DNA of 32,137 nt, from assembly GCA_016926135.1 (NCBI GenBank), contig JAFGPH010000378.1, positions 1-32,137 on the forward strand, written 5' to 3'. The notes beneath the pieces are model-generated. The model was not told the DNA's origin and ran no database searches. It worked only from the letters and a program-made list of their open reading frames with translations. Positions 21,853 through 29,934 of this stretch are shown here, piece by piece (the first letter of the stretch is position 1; the number at the start of each line of letters is the position of its first letter). Made by a program: the position numbers and the translations under genes. Source of the stretch: Deltaproteobacteria bacterium. GTDB taxonomy: Bacteria; Desulfobacterota; DSM-4660; Desulfatiglandales; HGW-15.

Positions 21853-23058
21853 TCAGTATTCAAAGAATCCACTCCTCCTCTTCTTCCCCAGCCGACCTGC
21901 CGCCACATAGGTCTTGAGAAGATGATGGGGATGGAATCGGTCCCCCTCACTCTCCCGCAATTCCTCAAGGGTGGCGAGCACCCAGTCGAGGCCTTTGTCA
22001 TCAGCCCAATGGAGGGGGCCCCCTATGCCTCCCTCACTGGGAAAGCCGGTACCCAGAACCATTGCCCGGTCTATGGCCTCGGCTGAAGCGACTCCCTCCT
22101 GAAGGCAGTAGATCGCTTCATTCACCTGCCGCAAAATGAGCCGCTCTATGGAAAAGCCAGCATTTTCTCTCGTGAGTCCCATGCTCGCCACCATGGCACG
22201 GAACTCATCATCCACCCTTCCCTCGCAGTAGACCCCCTTCCCCGTCTTCAAGCCCAATCGACCAGCCTCATTGAGCTTCTGAACAATTCCCGGAAAAGGG
22301 AATCGTACCCCGTAACCTTCATGCAGCACCGGGAAGGTGCGAAGGCTCACGTCCCAGCCGACCATATCCGAGAGTTCAAGGGGTCCCATGGGAAAACCGG
22401 CCCTTTTCGCCTGAGTATCAATCTCTTCAGGGGATACCCCCTCCTGGGCGCACAGCAGCGCTTCGCCAACGTATGTGAGGAGGATACGGTTCACCAGAAA
22501 TCCAGGGCAGTCCTGCACCACGACAGGCACCTTCTTAAGCGATTTGACCAGGGCAAATGCACTGTCAATCACATGCCTATCCGTATCCAGTCCCGGGACA
22601 ACTTCGACAAGCTTCATCGCGTGAACGGGATTGAAGAAGTGGAGGCCGACAAACCTTGAAGGCCTTTCCGAAAGGGCTCCCAGTTCGGTAACCGACAGCG
22701 TCGAGGTGTTGGTGGCAAAACCCACTTCCGGCGCAGCAATGCGCCCAAGGGCCGCAAAAAGATCTCCCTTGATCTTTCTGTCTTCGACGACCGCCTCGAT
22801 CATGAGGTCTGCGTCGGAGACACCCTCATGGCTGACACCCCCCTTGATGCGGCCCATCAAGCGGTCCTTTTCTTCCGGACGGAGCCTCCCTTTCTTGACG
22901 TCGGAAGCGCATCGGGCATCGATTCGCTCCAGGGCCTTTTCCACTAGCGCCATCGTGACATCCATCAAGACGACTTCCATTGAAGCGGCCGCCAGGGCCT
23001 GGGCTATGCCGGTGCCCATGGCCCCGGCTCCGAATACAGCAACCTTCGAATATTCCAT
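21853..23058 (-). CDS. 3-hydroxyacyl-CoA dehydrogenase (double C-terminal domain type)
   Basis: NAD-dependent L-3-hydroxyacyl-CoA dehydrogenase, 401 aa from the ATG at 23058, preceded by GGAGAG; the upstream open frame lacks homology and a ribosome site. Rossmann motif VAVFGAGAMGTGIAQALAAA at residue 6, NTSTLSVTELG near 125, and a canonical active site GLHFFNPVHAMKLVEVVPG with the catalytic His and Glu. DCPGFLVNRIL carries the conserved Asn. Two 3HCDH C-terminal repeats follow (FPMGPLELSDMVGWD; ATVLGTGFPSEGG-type second repeat), the PaaH/FadB-C arrangement. It lies between the HpaB/AbfD-family gene (41 nt) and the HMG-CoA-synthase-like gene (16 nt). It should oxidise the hydroxyacyl-CoA formed by the operon's hydratase. 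Confidence 0.95.
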   Translation of the reverse strand: MEYSKVAVFGAGAMGTGIAQALAAASMEVVLMDVTMALVEKALERIDARCASDVKKGRLRPEEKDRLMGRIKGGVSHEGVSDADLMIEAVVEDRKIKGDLFAALGRIAAPEVGFATNTSTLSVTELGALSERPSRFVGLHFFNPVHAMKLVEVVPGLDTDRHVIDSAFALVKSLKKVPVVVQDCPGFLVNRILLTYVGEALLCAQEGVSPEEIDTQAKRAGFPMGPLELSDMVGWDVSLRTFPVLHEGYGVRFPFPGIVQKLNEAGRLGLKTGKGVYCEGRVDDEFRAMVASMGLTRENAGFSIERLILRQVNEAIYCLQEGVASAEAIDRAMVLGTGFPSEGGIGGPLHWADDKGLDWVLATLEELRESEGDRFHPHHLLKTYVAAGRLGKKRRSGFFEY

Positions 23059-23099
23059 AGTAGGTTCTCTCCGATACGGGCCTTTCCACCCGTGCACGT

Positions 23100-24590
23100 C
23101 TACAGGTTGGGGGGGAATGCGGGGAGTTCGTCGAACAACGGGTGCGACTTGGCATTGTCCACCCGCGCCGCCCTCATGGCCGCCGCCTTGTACCGCTCAA
23201 AATCGGCCAGGATCAGGATGGAGAGCTTCTGCGCCTCCAGGGAGCCCTCGGCATGAATCGTCAGCACATCCTCGTAGGAAGAGGTGAGGTCCCTCACAAG
23301 CTTGATCATGCGAAGCCTGCTTTCGGTGGGCACCCCTTCCTTGCCGGCAAGGTATTTCTCCATAATACCGCGCGTCTCGGGATTGAAGTAATCCTTCGAA
23401 GAAGGACAGGTCGCCACAATCCCTCCTGCGATGTCCTGGATATACTTGGTAGCCTGATGCCAGTTGTCGGCAAAATAGAACTTGCAGATATTCGCATAAA
23501 GGGGGTTCGGATAAACAAGATCCGAATCCTTCTCGCTGCTGCAATGCTCACAGGCCGCCCTTCCAAGAATCTCAACCGCCTCGGTATACATGGCCAGCCA
23601 GGTGAGCTTTTCACGCACGTGGGGCGCCTTTTCGATCCCATTGTATTCCGCCATCAGCATCGCAGCGCCGGTAAACAACTCGAGTTCGATGGCCTTATAG
23701 GTTTCAGCACTGAGACGGTGAAAGTTGGCAAACATATACGCCGCCTGGCCCGCAAATTCCCACTCGCCTTTCAAAAAGATCCTCTCCTTCGGAATGAAGA
23801 CGTTGTCAAAGGAGATCAGGGCATCGTTGATATAAACGCTGCCGGCAATGGGGTGATCAAAGAGATCGACCCCTTTCTCCACATCGGGCTCTGCGGAAAT
23901 CATGGTGATTCCCTTTGCGTTCACGGGAATGCCGAAGGCCACGGCATACGCCTTGTCGTCTTCACGCATGGCACGGCAGGGCGCGACCAGTACTTCATTG
24001 CAGGCGGCCACCTGGCTGATATGGGCCTTTGCTCCGCTCACGATGATCCCGTCGCCTCTCTCTTCCACGATCCGCACGTAGAAATCCTGGTGCTGCTTCT
24101 GCTGGGCAGGTCGCAGGCTTCTGTCACCCTTGACATCGGTCAGCCCCATGGCGAAAGAGAGATCGTTCTTCTGGAGAACCTTTCGATACGCCTCCACATT
24201 GGCGGCATAATGGGTCCCATATTTCTTGTCTACTCTGCGACTCACCACGGTCATGGCATTCAGACCATCCTTTGCGACGAACTTCGCCCCGCTGGGTTTT
24301 CCAAAGGTGGCGCGGGCCCAGAGTTTTACGACTTCACGAAGTCTCAGAAGATCGTCCCTGGTCCTTTGAGGCTGCAATGCAAAGGCGACCCTCTCCCCAT
24401 CCTCGTCCATGTCTGTAAGAAGATCCTGGTATCGGGGATCATTGCTCATGACATAATCCATCGCCATCCAGTGATTGCAGATGTTCAAAATGGGATGCTT
24501 CGTCACATCCGAAACTCTTTCCCCATTGCAGTAAACAACCCTGCCGTCTCTGAGGCTTTCAAGATACTGTTGTGGGCTTTTTAATGCCAT
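23100..24590 (-). CDS. HpaB/AbfD-family protein lacking both Fe-S and HpaB substrate residues
   Basis: Member of the 4-hydroxyphenylacetate 3-hydroxylase / 4-hydroxybutyryl-CoA dehydratase family (acyl-CoA-dehydrogenase fold, flavin-binding), 496 aa, full length. Family stretches: AKFVAKDGLNAM near residue 102, TDVKGDRSLRPAQQ near 151, IVSGAKAHISQVAACNEVLV near 183, MFANFHRLSAETYK near 286, GGIVATCPSSKDYFNP near 385. AbfD binds its [4Fe-4S] cluster with Cys99, Cys103, His292 and Cys299; the equivalents here are Ser100, Phe104, His291 and Tyr298, so the cluster should be absent. HpaB instead uses Arg100, Tyr104 and His142 (Thermus numbering), also not conserved. TDxKGDRS is closer to the CoA-acting branch. 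AGGAGGG precedes the ATG. Substrate unknown; a flavin-dependent acyl-CoA lyase, isomerase or hydroxylase are options. Confidence 0.88.
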   Translation of the reverse strand: MALKSPQQYLESLRDGRVVYCNGERVSDVTKHPILNICNHWMAMDYVMSNDPRYQDLLTDMDEDGERVAFALQPQRTRDDLLRLREVVKLWARATFGKPSGAKFVAKDGLNAMTVVSRRVDKKYGTHYAANVEAYRKVLQKNDLSFAMGLTDVKGDRSLRPAQQKQHQDFYVRIVEERGDGIIVSGAKAHISQVAACNEVLVAPCRAMREDDKAYAVAFGIPVNAKGITMISAEPDVEKGVDLFDHPIAGSVYINDALISFDNVFIPKERIFLKGEWEFAGQAAYMFANFHRLSAETYKAIELELFTGAAMLMAEYNGIEKAPHVREKLTWLAMYTEAVEILGRAACEHCSSEKDSDLVYPNPLYANICKFYFADNWHQATKYIQDIAGGIVATCPSSKDYFNPETRGIMEKYLAGKEGVPTESRLRMIKLVRDLTSSYEDVLTIHAEGSLEAQKLSILILADFERYKAAAMRAARVDNAKSHPLFDELPAFPPNL

Positions 24591-24630
24591 GCCATTTCCC
24601 TCCTGTCTTTCAACGCAACCGCACGTGTTC

Positions 24631-25395
24631 TCAGAGTCCGTGCCACTGGCTCAGCTCCTCGTCCGTGGCCACGACTCCCGTGACCCCGGACGCATCCTGG
24701 GCTGCCAGGAACACGGCGCATTTCACCATCTTGTCCGGCGGTACCCATCCCCGGCGCTCTTCTTCCTTTGCCCAGAATCGCATTCCCTCGGTGTCCACAA
24801 CCTGTTTCGGCTTCAGACAGTTCACCGCAATGTTGTACGTCCCAACCTCCGCTGCCAAACCCCATGTAAACCGGTCGAGCCCGGCCTTGGCCACCGCATA
24901 GGCAACGCCGGTCGGAACGGTGCCCGTGTCCCGCTCATCCGCCGCCAGCGATGACAGGTTGACGATGCTGCCCTGCCTTCGCTCCATCATGGAAGGAAGC
25001 ACCGCCTTTGTGCAGAGGAAGGCCCCGGTGAGATTGACTCTGATGACGAGTTCCCATCGTTTGAGGGGGGTCTCAGCGATGGGGAGGTGAAAGGCCACCC
25101 CTGCGTTGTTGACCAGAATGTCGATCTTTCCAAAGGCACCCAGGCACTTTTCCACCATGCTCCCCACACTCGCCTCATCCGTCACATCACAGCGCACCGG
25201 AAGCGCCTTTCCACCCAAGTGTTCTATTTCCTGCACAGTCTGGTAAATGGTGCCTGGCAGGTCCGGGGCCTTCTCCACTTCGCTCCGCGCAGCGACGATC
25301 ACAGACGCGCCCTCTCTCGCGAAGCCGACGGCCATGGCTTTCCCTATGCCTCGACTTGCCCCCGTAACAAGGGCGACCCTTCCTGCGAGTTTCAT
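24631..25395 (-). CDS. Short-chain dehydrogenase/reductase (SDR)
   Basis: NAD(P)-dependent classical SDR, 254 aa from the ATG at 25395 (GGTGGAG just upstream); a GTG at 25413 would add six residues and is less convincing. TGASRGIG cofactor motif at residues 11-18, NNAG at 96-99, catalytic Ser148/149, Tyr166 and Lys170 (VAYAVAKAG). An Arg in the loop after beta-2 (VAARSEVEK) hints at NADP(H). The C-terminal part is slightly unusual: GPxxT is replaced by CLKPKQVVDTEGM. Within the operon it may oxidise or reduce a hydroxy/oxo group on the substrate, as an alternative to the 3-hydroxyacyl-CoA dehydrogenase. It lies 19 nt after dctM and 40 nt before the HpaB/AbfD-family gene. Confidence 0.93.
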   Translation of the reverse strand: MKLAGRVALVTGASRGIGKAMAVGFAREGASVIVAARSEVEKAPDLPGTIYQTVQEIEHLGGKALPVRCDVTDEASVGSMVEKCLGAFGKIDILVNNAGVAFHLPIAETPLKRWELVIRVNLTGAFLCTKAVLPSMMERRQGSIVNLSSLAADERDTGTVPTGVAYAVAKAGLDRFTWGLAAEVGTYNIAVNCLKPKQVVDTEGMRFWAKEEERRGWVPPDKMVKCAVFLAAQDASGVTGVVATDEELSQWHGL

Positions 25396-25414
25396 CCGCT
25401 CCACCCTATTCACG

Positions 25415-26737
25415 CTATCCTATCAATTTCCTGGGCAACCACAGTGCGATCTCAGGAAAGATCACACAGATGACGAGGCAGACGGCCTGAATCCCTACGT
25501 AGGGTACAATGGACCGTATGATATCCGCCATGCTCACGTCTTTAGGAACAATGGCTTTCATGTAGAAAAGGTTGAAGCCAAAGGGAGGGGTCAGGTACGC
25601 CATTTCCATATTCACGGCGAAGAGCAGACCGAACCACACAGGATCAAACCCAAGCTGTTTGATCACCGGAACGAATACGGGTGTGGAAATCATGATGATT
25701 CCGCCGGGATCCATGAGCATGCCGAGGATCAAGATGATAAGCTGCATGCAAATGAGAATCATATATGGAGATAACGGCAGCTTCTCCACAAGCTCCTTGA
25801 CAAATTCGACCGCCCCCGCCGAGGTATAGATTGCGGTAAAGGCAGTACCACCGATGATGATCCAGACGATCATGGAGCTTAGCTTCAGGGTGCTATAACA
25901 GGCTTGTTTCACGACTTTCCAGGTGAGACTCCTGGTAATGGCGGCGCATACGAGCGACCCGAGCGCGCCCACTGCAGCAGCCTCAGACGGTGTCGCCACG
26001 CCGCCGAAGATGGAGCCGAGCACGACAATGATGAGCAGAATCGGCGCCACGACCGCCTTCAGTGCCTGGAGTTTCTCTCCCCAAGCGGCCCTCTCCTCCC
26101 GGGGAAGAGCAGGCGCCAGGTTCGGGTCCAGATAACACCTTATCAAGATGTAGCTGATGAAGAGAACGCCGAGCAAAATCCCCGGAAGCACTCCACTGGC
26201 AAAAAGAGCCCCAATGGACTCCCCTGCAAACAGGCCATAGAGAATCATGGGTACACTTGGGGGAATGAGAATTCCAAGTGCACCTCCAGCTGAAATGCAT
26301 CCGATCGCAACATCCTTTTTGTACCCTCTGCTCAGCATAGAGGGAAGTGCAATGAGTCCCATCGTCACGGTAGCTGCACCACTGATCCCGCACATCGCCG
26401 CAAAGATCATGCAGATGATCACCGTGCCCACGGCAAGGCCGCCCCTCACCGCGCCGAACCATTTATACATCATCTCATACAGCGTCTTGGCGAGCCCCGA
26501 CTGTTCCAGCACGCTTCCCATGAGGATGAAGAGGGGAATGGAGGTAATGATGAAATTTTGCATGACCCCAAGGGCATTCGCCGATATCGTCATCAGGGAC
26601 TGCGGGCCAAACATAAAAAGGGAAAAAAGGACGCTCGCCCCCCCCATAACCATGGCGAGCGGTGCACCGGTCAGAAGGCCCACAAGCAGTCCGGCAAACA
26701 GGATGGCTGTAATGATCCCGGTATCCATCGTGGTCAT
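25415..26737 (-). CDS. dctM: TRAP transporter large permease (DctM-like)
   Basis: Large inner-membrane subunit of a tripartite ATP-independent periplasmic transporter, 440 aa, about 12 hydrophobic segments, standard DctM length. N-terminal half: GLLTGAPLAMVMGGASVLFS, then IPLFILMGSVLEQSG near residue 60. Also typical are GISGAATVTMGLIALPSMLSRGY near 110, GALGILIPPSVPMILYGLFAGES near 140, and MDPGGIIMISTPVFVPV near 350. The ATG at 26737 overlaps the TGA of the small-permease gene (ATGA) and has GGGAGGA before it. It uses a sodium or proton gradient to import a carboxylate delivered by the binding protein. The gene is followed by catabolic genes of the same operon, so the imported acid is probably the pathway substrate. 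Confidence 0.95.
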   Translation of the reverse strand: MTTMDTGIITAILFAGLLVGLLTGAPLAMVMGGASVLFSLFMFGPQSLMTISANALGVMQNFIITSIPLFILMGSVLEQSGLAKTLYEMMYKWFGAVRGGLAVGTVIICMIFAAMCGISGAATVTMGLIALPSMLSRGYKKDVAIGCISAGGALGILIPPSVPMILYGLFAGESIGALFASGVLPGILLGVLFISYILIRCYLDPNLAPALPREERAAWGEKLQALKAVVAPILLIIVVLGSIFGGVATPSEAAAVGALGSLVCAAITRSLTWKVVKQACYSTLKLSSMIVWIIIGGTAFTAIYTSAGAVEFVKELVEKLPLSPYMILICMQLIILILGMLMDPGGIIMISTPVFVPVIKQLGFDPVWFGLLFAVNMEMAYLTPPFGFNLFYMKAIVPKDVSMADIIRSIVPYVGIQAVCLVICVIFPEIALWLPRKLIG

Positions 26738-27249
26738 TCCTCCCGTTTGCCACTGAAAAGAATGATGAAATCCCGCACCAATTTGGCGAGCGTCTGAAGG
26801 AACAGCAGGAATGCCCCTACAGGGAGCATCATGATAAAGGGGTAGATAGGCGGGCCCCACTGGGTCGAGTCATGTTCCAGGGTGATGAGCGATCTCCATG
26901 CCCGCTCACCTCCAAACCATAGAAGCACCACCACAAAAGGAAGGGTGAGGAGAAAAGAGGTGACGATATCGAGGATGACCCTCCCCCTTCTGGGGAACAT
27001 GCCATACACAATATCCATGGACATATGGCCGTTGTATCTTGAGGTAAAGGCACCACTGATGATCATGGCGGTTCCGAGCAACATCACAGAGAGTTCATGT
27101 ACCCAGACGGTAGGACTGTCAAATCCGTACCTCATGAGAACCTCGTAACCGATCACGATAGCGAGAACCAGAATCAAAAAACTCACTGCCTTTCCTGTCC
27201 ACTCACTCAACGCATCTATGAGCTCAAGTATTCTCGATATCCTCTGCAA
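26734..27249 (-). CDS. dctQ: TRAP transporter small permease (DctQ-like)
   Basis: Small membrane subunit of the TRAP transporter, 171 aa from the TTG at 27249, with four hydrophobic segments: VSFLILVLAIVIGYEVLMRY, the ELSVMLLGTAMIISGAF region, a segment around TSFLLTLPFVVVLLW, and FIMMLPVGAFLLFLQTL. The conserved VxxRYxFxxPxxWxxEL pattern is visible in MRYGFDSPTVWVHELSVM. The start is uncertain: an ATG at 27288 in the same frame would overlap the preceding ligase gene by 65 nt; the TTG overlaps by only 26 nt and matches family N-termini, though its ribosome site is only a G run. It ends in an ATGA overlap with dctM. Confidence 0.9.
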   Translation of the reverse strand: MQRISRILELIDALSEWTGKAVSFLILVLAIVIGYEVLMRYGFDSPTVWVHELSVMLLGTAMIISGAFTSRYNGHMSMDIVYGMFPRRGRVILDIVTSFLLTLPFVVVLLWFGGERAWRSLITLEHDSTQWGPPIYPFIMMLPVGAFLLFLQTLAKLVRDFIILFSGKREE

Positions 27250-28807
27250 GGGGCCCCCCTTTCGTAACGCCCTTCGCACCTTTGGCAAAGTGCTCTCTCA
27301 AGATCCTTTTGAGTGTCTTCCCCGTAGAGTTCTTGGGGAGTTCCTCGACAAAGTCCACTGTGGTCGGTTTCTTGTAGCTTGCGAGATTCCGCTTGCAGAA
27401 CTCCGTCACTTCGGCACTGGAAAGAGACTCGCCCTTCTTGAGGACAATAACGGCTTTCACCGTCTCCCCCCACCTCTCATCGGGTACCCCGATCACCGCA
27501 GACTCAGACACCTGTGGAAGCAAGGAGAGAAGGGACTCAATCTCGGCGGGATAGATGTTTTCTCCCCCAGAGATGATCACATCCTTCTTGCGATCCAGAA
27601 TGCTGAGATACCCCTCATCATCAAGTGTCCCCACATCCCCCGTACAGAACCATCCATGGATGAATGCCTTCTCCGTTTCTTCAGGCCTTCCCCAGTACCC
27701 TTGCATCACGCTTTCGCCCCTGACAACGATCTCCCCGGCCTTTCCTGGCGCTGTATCCGTGCCGCTTTCATCCACGGTTCGGACAAGGAAGTCCACAACC
27801 CCTCTACCGCAGGTATGGATGTATTTGTGTTCTCCTTTGCTGTCCATGATCATATGATCGCCCTTATACAGCACCGAGGTCAGGCCGGTCTCGGTGGATC
27901 CATAGACCTGCAAAAAGATAGGCCCAAGGGTTTTGAGTCCTCTGAGCAAAAGGTCTTTTGGGGTGGGAGATCCGCCATATGCGATTGTGGATAGTGAAGA
28001 AAGGTCGTACCGGGCAAGTTCGGGAAAATCGAGCACGGCCTTCAACATGGCAGGTACGAGGAAGAGGTTTGTGATCCTCTCCTTCTGGATCGTTTCCAGT
28101 ACCTTTTTTGGATCAAACTGACGAACGATTGTGCAACTGCATCCCCTGTAAAGAAATGCAAGCAGGATATGGAGGGGAGCCACATGGAAAAGCGGGCCGA
28201 CACCAAGGAATCTGTTCTCCGCGACGATCTGTTCTTCTATCACGTTTATCCTGATGGCGGCGAGCATATTGCGGTGGGACAGAACTGCACCCTTTGGGAA
28301 GCCGGTTGTGCCCGATGTGTAAAGAATATGAGAGGGGCTTTGCTCCTCCGGCTCAGCCTCTGTTTCGGCGCGGGCACTGGACAAGAGGTCTTCGTATCCC
28401 AAATCCCTTCCCCTTGAACCAGGAAGGGAAATGAAGTGCCGAAGAGAGGCAACTTCCTTTCGCAGTTGTTCTATGGCTTCCGCAAAGGGTGCAGCGTAGA
28501 TGATGGCTTCACAGGAGGCATCGTTCAGGATGAAGGCAAGCTCCCTCGGTGCAAGGCGGAAATTCAGGGGGACGGCAACCAACCCTCCCATGGAAACGCC
28601 GATATGGAATTCCACATAGGCGAGGCTGTTCTGCCCGAGGAAGGCTATCCGGGCCCCCCTTTTCAGTCCAAGCGAGGCCAGGGCGTTACGAAGCCTGCAT
28701 ACCCTTTCCAGCAATCGCCCGTAGGAGAGGCATTCCCCACTGCAGGAGACCGCCGTTTTCTGAGAAAAGAGCCTTCCATTCCTTTCAATGAAATTCCCTA
28801 CGTGCAC
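27224..28807 (-). CDS. AMP-dependent acyl-CoA synthetase/ligase (between TRAP genes)
   Basis: ANL-superfamily enzyme forming an acyl-CoA from a carboxylate, ATP and CoA, 527 aa. Motifs: P-loop ILYTSGTTGFPKGAVLSHRN near residue 160, the aromatic/A5 region QVYGSTETGLTSVL near 295, GWFCTGDVGTLDDEGYLSI near 385, hinge DRKKDVIISGGENIYPAEIE near 405, and the adenylation Lys in LPKNSTGKTLKRIL near 500. It starts at a GTG preceded by AGAGG. It is placed between the TRAP binding-protein gene and the two permease genes and overlaps dctQ slightly. This unusual position suggests that uptake and activation of the same acid are expressed together. It differs clearly from the other ligase of the operon, so the two may activate different acids. 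Confidence 0.94.
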   Translation of the reverse strand: MHVGNFIERNGRLFSQKTAVSCSGECLSYGRLLERVCRLRNALASLGLKRGARIAFLGQNSLAYVEFHIGVSMGGLVAVPLNFRLAPRELAFILNDASCEAIIYAAPFAEAIEQLRKEVASLRHFISLPGSRGRDLGYEDLLSSARAETEAEPEEQSPSHILYTSGTTGFPKGAVLSHRNMLAAIRINVIEEQIVAENRFLGVGPLFHVAPLHILLAFLYRGCSCTIVRQFDPKKVLETIQKERITNLFLVPAMLKAVLDFPELARYDLSSLSTIAYGGSPTPKDLLLRGLKTLGPIFLQVYGSTETGLTSVLYKGDHMIMDSKGEHKYIHTCGRGVVDFLVRTVDESGTDTAPGKAGEIVVRGESVMQGYWGRPEETEKAFIHGWFCTGDVGTLDDEGYLSILDRKKDVIISGGENIYPAEIESLLSLLPQVSESAVIGVPDERWGETVKAVIVLKKGESLSSAEVTEFCKRNLASYKKPTTVDFVEELPKNSTGKTLKRILREHFAKGAKGVTKGGPLAEDIENT

Positions 28808-28847
28808 GAGGACCTCTTCAATCCCTGCCTACCCGTTCAGATGGATA

Positions 28848-29870
28848 TCACTTCTCGTAACCCATCTCCTTCATGAAACCTCTGATCATGGTCATCCCCT
28901 TGGCGCAAAGGGGATCCTTTTTCGCGAGCTCAGCCTGGAACTCAAGAGAGTACTGTCTCATCTTTTCAACGTCCGCATTGGGAAGGGCGATTACATTCAC
29001 ATTCCACTTCTCCTTCATTTCCATCAACCGTGTCCTGCTCATGAGTCTCGTGGAATTGTAAGAATAATCGCCTCCGCAGAGGGCAGCAGCCTCAATAATG
29101 CCCCTTTGCTGCGGAGTCAGCTTTTTCCACAGGTCCATGTTGATGACGATGCTGTTCCATGCGCCCACAACGGGTTCAGGATACATGTAGTTCTTCAGCA
29201 CTTCATGGAATTTCATGGCATACATGGGACCTGCATCCCCCCACTGAGCGCCATCCACAACGCCTGTAGCAAGGGCCGTATAGAGCTCACCTCCAGGGAT
29301 GAAGACACCTGCGGCGCCCACTTTGCCCAGCAGCCCGGCCATGGTGCTATGGGCCCTGATCTTCATCTTCTTGAGATCCTCAATTGTCTTGACCGGTTTC
29401 TTTGTCATAAGGCCGATAGGATAGGTTTCCCAGGGGAAATGATACACATTGTGCTTTGCATACCCCTCCCTGAGCAGTTCAACAAATCCCTTGTTCCACA
29501 TAAACAATTTGGAATCGTCAAGATCCCGGAACAGAAAAGGGATGCCGGCGGCAATCTCACTTACCGGGACCACCTTCATGAAGTATCCTTCTACGACCTG
29601 CGCCATGTCGAGGACTCCCTTGCCGACGGCATCGAGCATTTCCCTCACCGGTACCAGTGCTCCCACGGGATAGAGCGTAACCTCAATCTGACCGTTTGAA
29701 AGGGCATGGATCATTTCTGTGAACTTGGCGAAGTTTCTCTTGGTTTCGTCAGGGAGTTGGAAGGTCTGCAGTTTCAGTTTCAGTTTCGGCGCGTCCGCTG
29801 CATAACAGAGGCCTGTTGCGAAGAGAAAAAGAACACACACCGCCACGAAGGAAATCTTTGAGCTTCTCAT
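28848..29870 (-). CDS. dctP: TRAP transporter substrate-binding protein (DctP-like)
   Basis: Periplasmic solute receptor of the TRAP transporter, 340 aa. N-terminal signal peptide MRSSKISFVAVCVLFLFATG with cleavage near residue 25. KLKLQTFQLPDETKRNFAKF is the first strand and helix of the DctP fold. The carboxylate-binding Arg sits in DLKKMKIRAHSTMAG near residue 170, a near-universal feature of the family. IPGGELYTALATGVVDGAQW near 190 resembles the TakP-like group of receptors for 2-oxo and other monocarboxylic acids; that subgroup call is tentative. AAAAGGAGG precedes the ATG, a strong site fitting high expression. It lies 64 nt after one CoA ligase gene and 40 nt before the other. Confidence 0.95.
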   Translation of the reverse strand: MRSSKISFVAVCVLFLFATGLCYAADAPKLKLKLQTFQLPDETKRNFAKFTEMIHALSNGQIEVTLYPVGALVPVREMLDAVGKGVLDMAQVVEGYFMKVVPVSEIAAGIPFLFRDLDDSKLFMWNKGFVELLREGYAKHNVYHFPWETYPIGLMTKKPVKTIEDLKKMKIRAHSTMAGLLGKVGAAGVFIPGGELYTALATGVVDGAQWGDAGPMYAMKFHEVLKNYMYPEPVVGAWNSIVINMDLWKKLTPQQRGIIEAAALCGGDYSYNSTRLMSRTRLMEMKEKWNVNVIALPNADVEKMRQYSLEFQAELAKKDPLCAKGMTMIRGFMKEMGYEK

Positions 29871-29934
29871 AACAATACCTCCTTTTTAGGTTGGTCAAGC
29901 GTTTTGCCCCTGGATTGAAAACCCAGCCTTGAGT

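Noticed and set aside
23142..24584. A 480-codon plus-strand open frame
   Set aside because: It is antisense to the HpaB/AbfD-family gene, which has full-length family similarity and a strong ribosome site.
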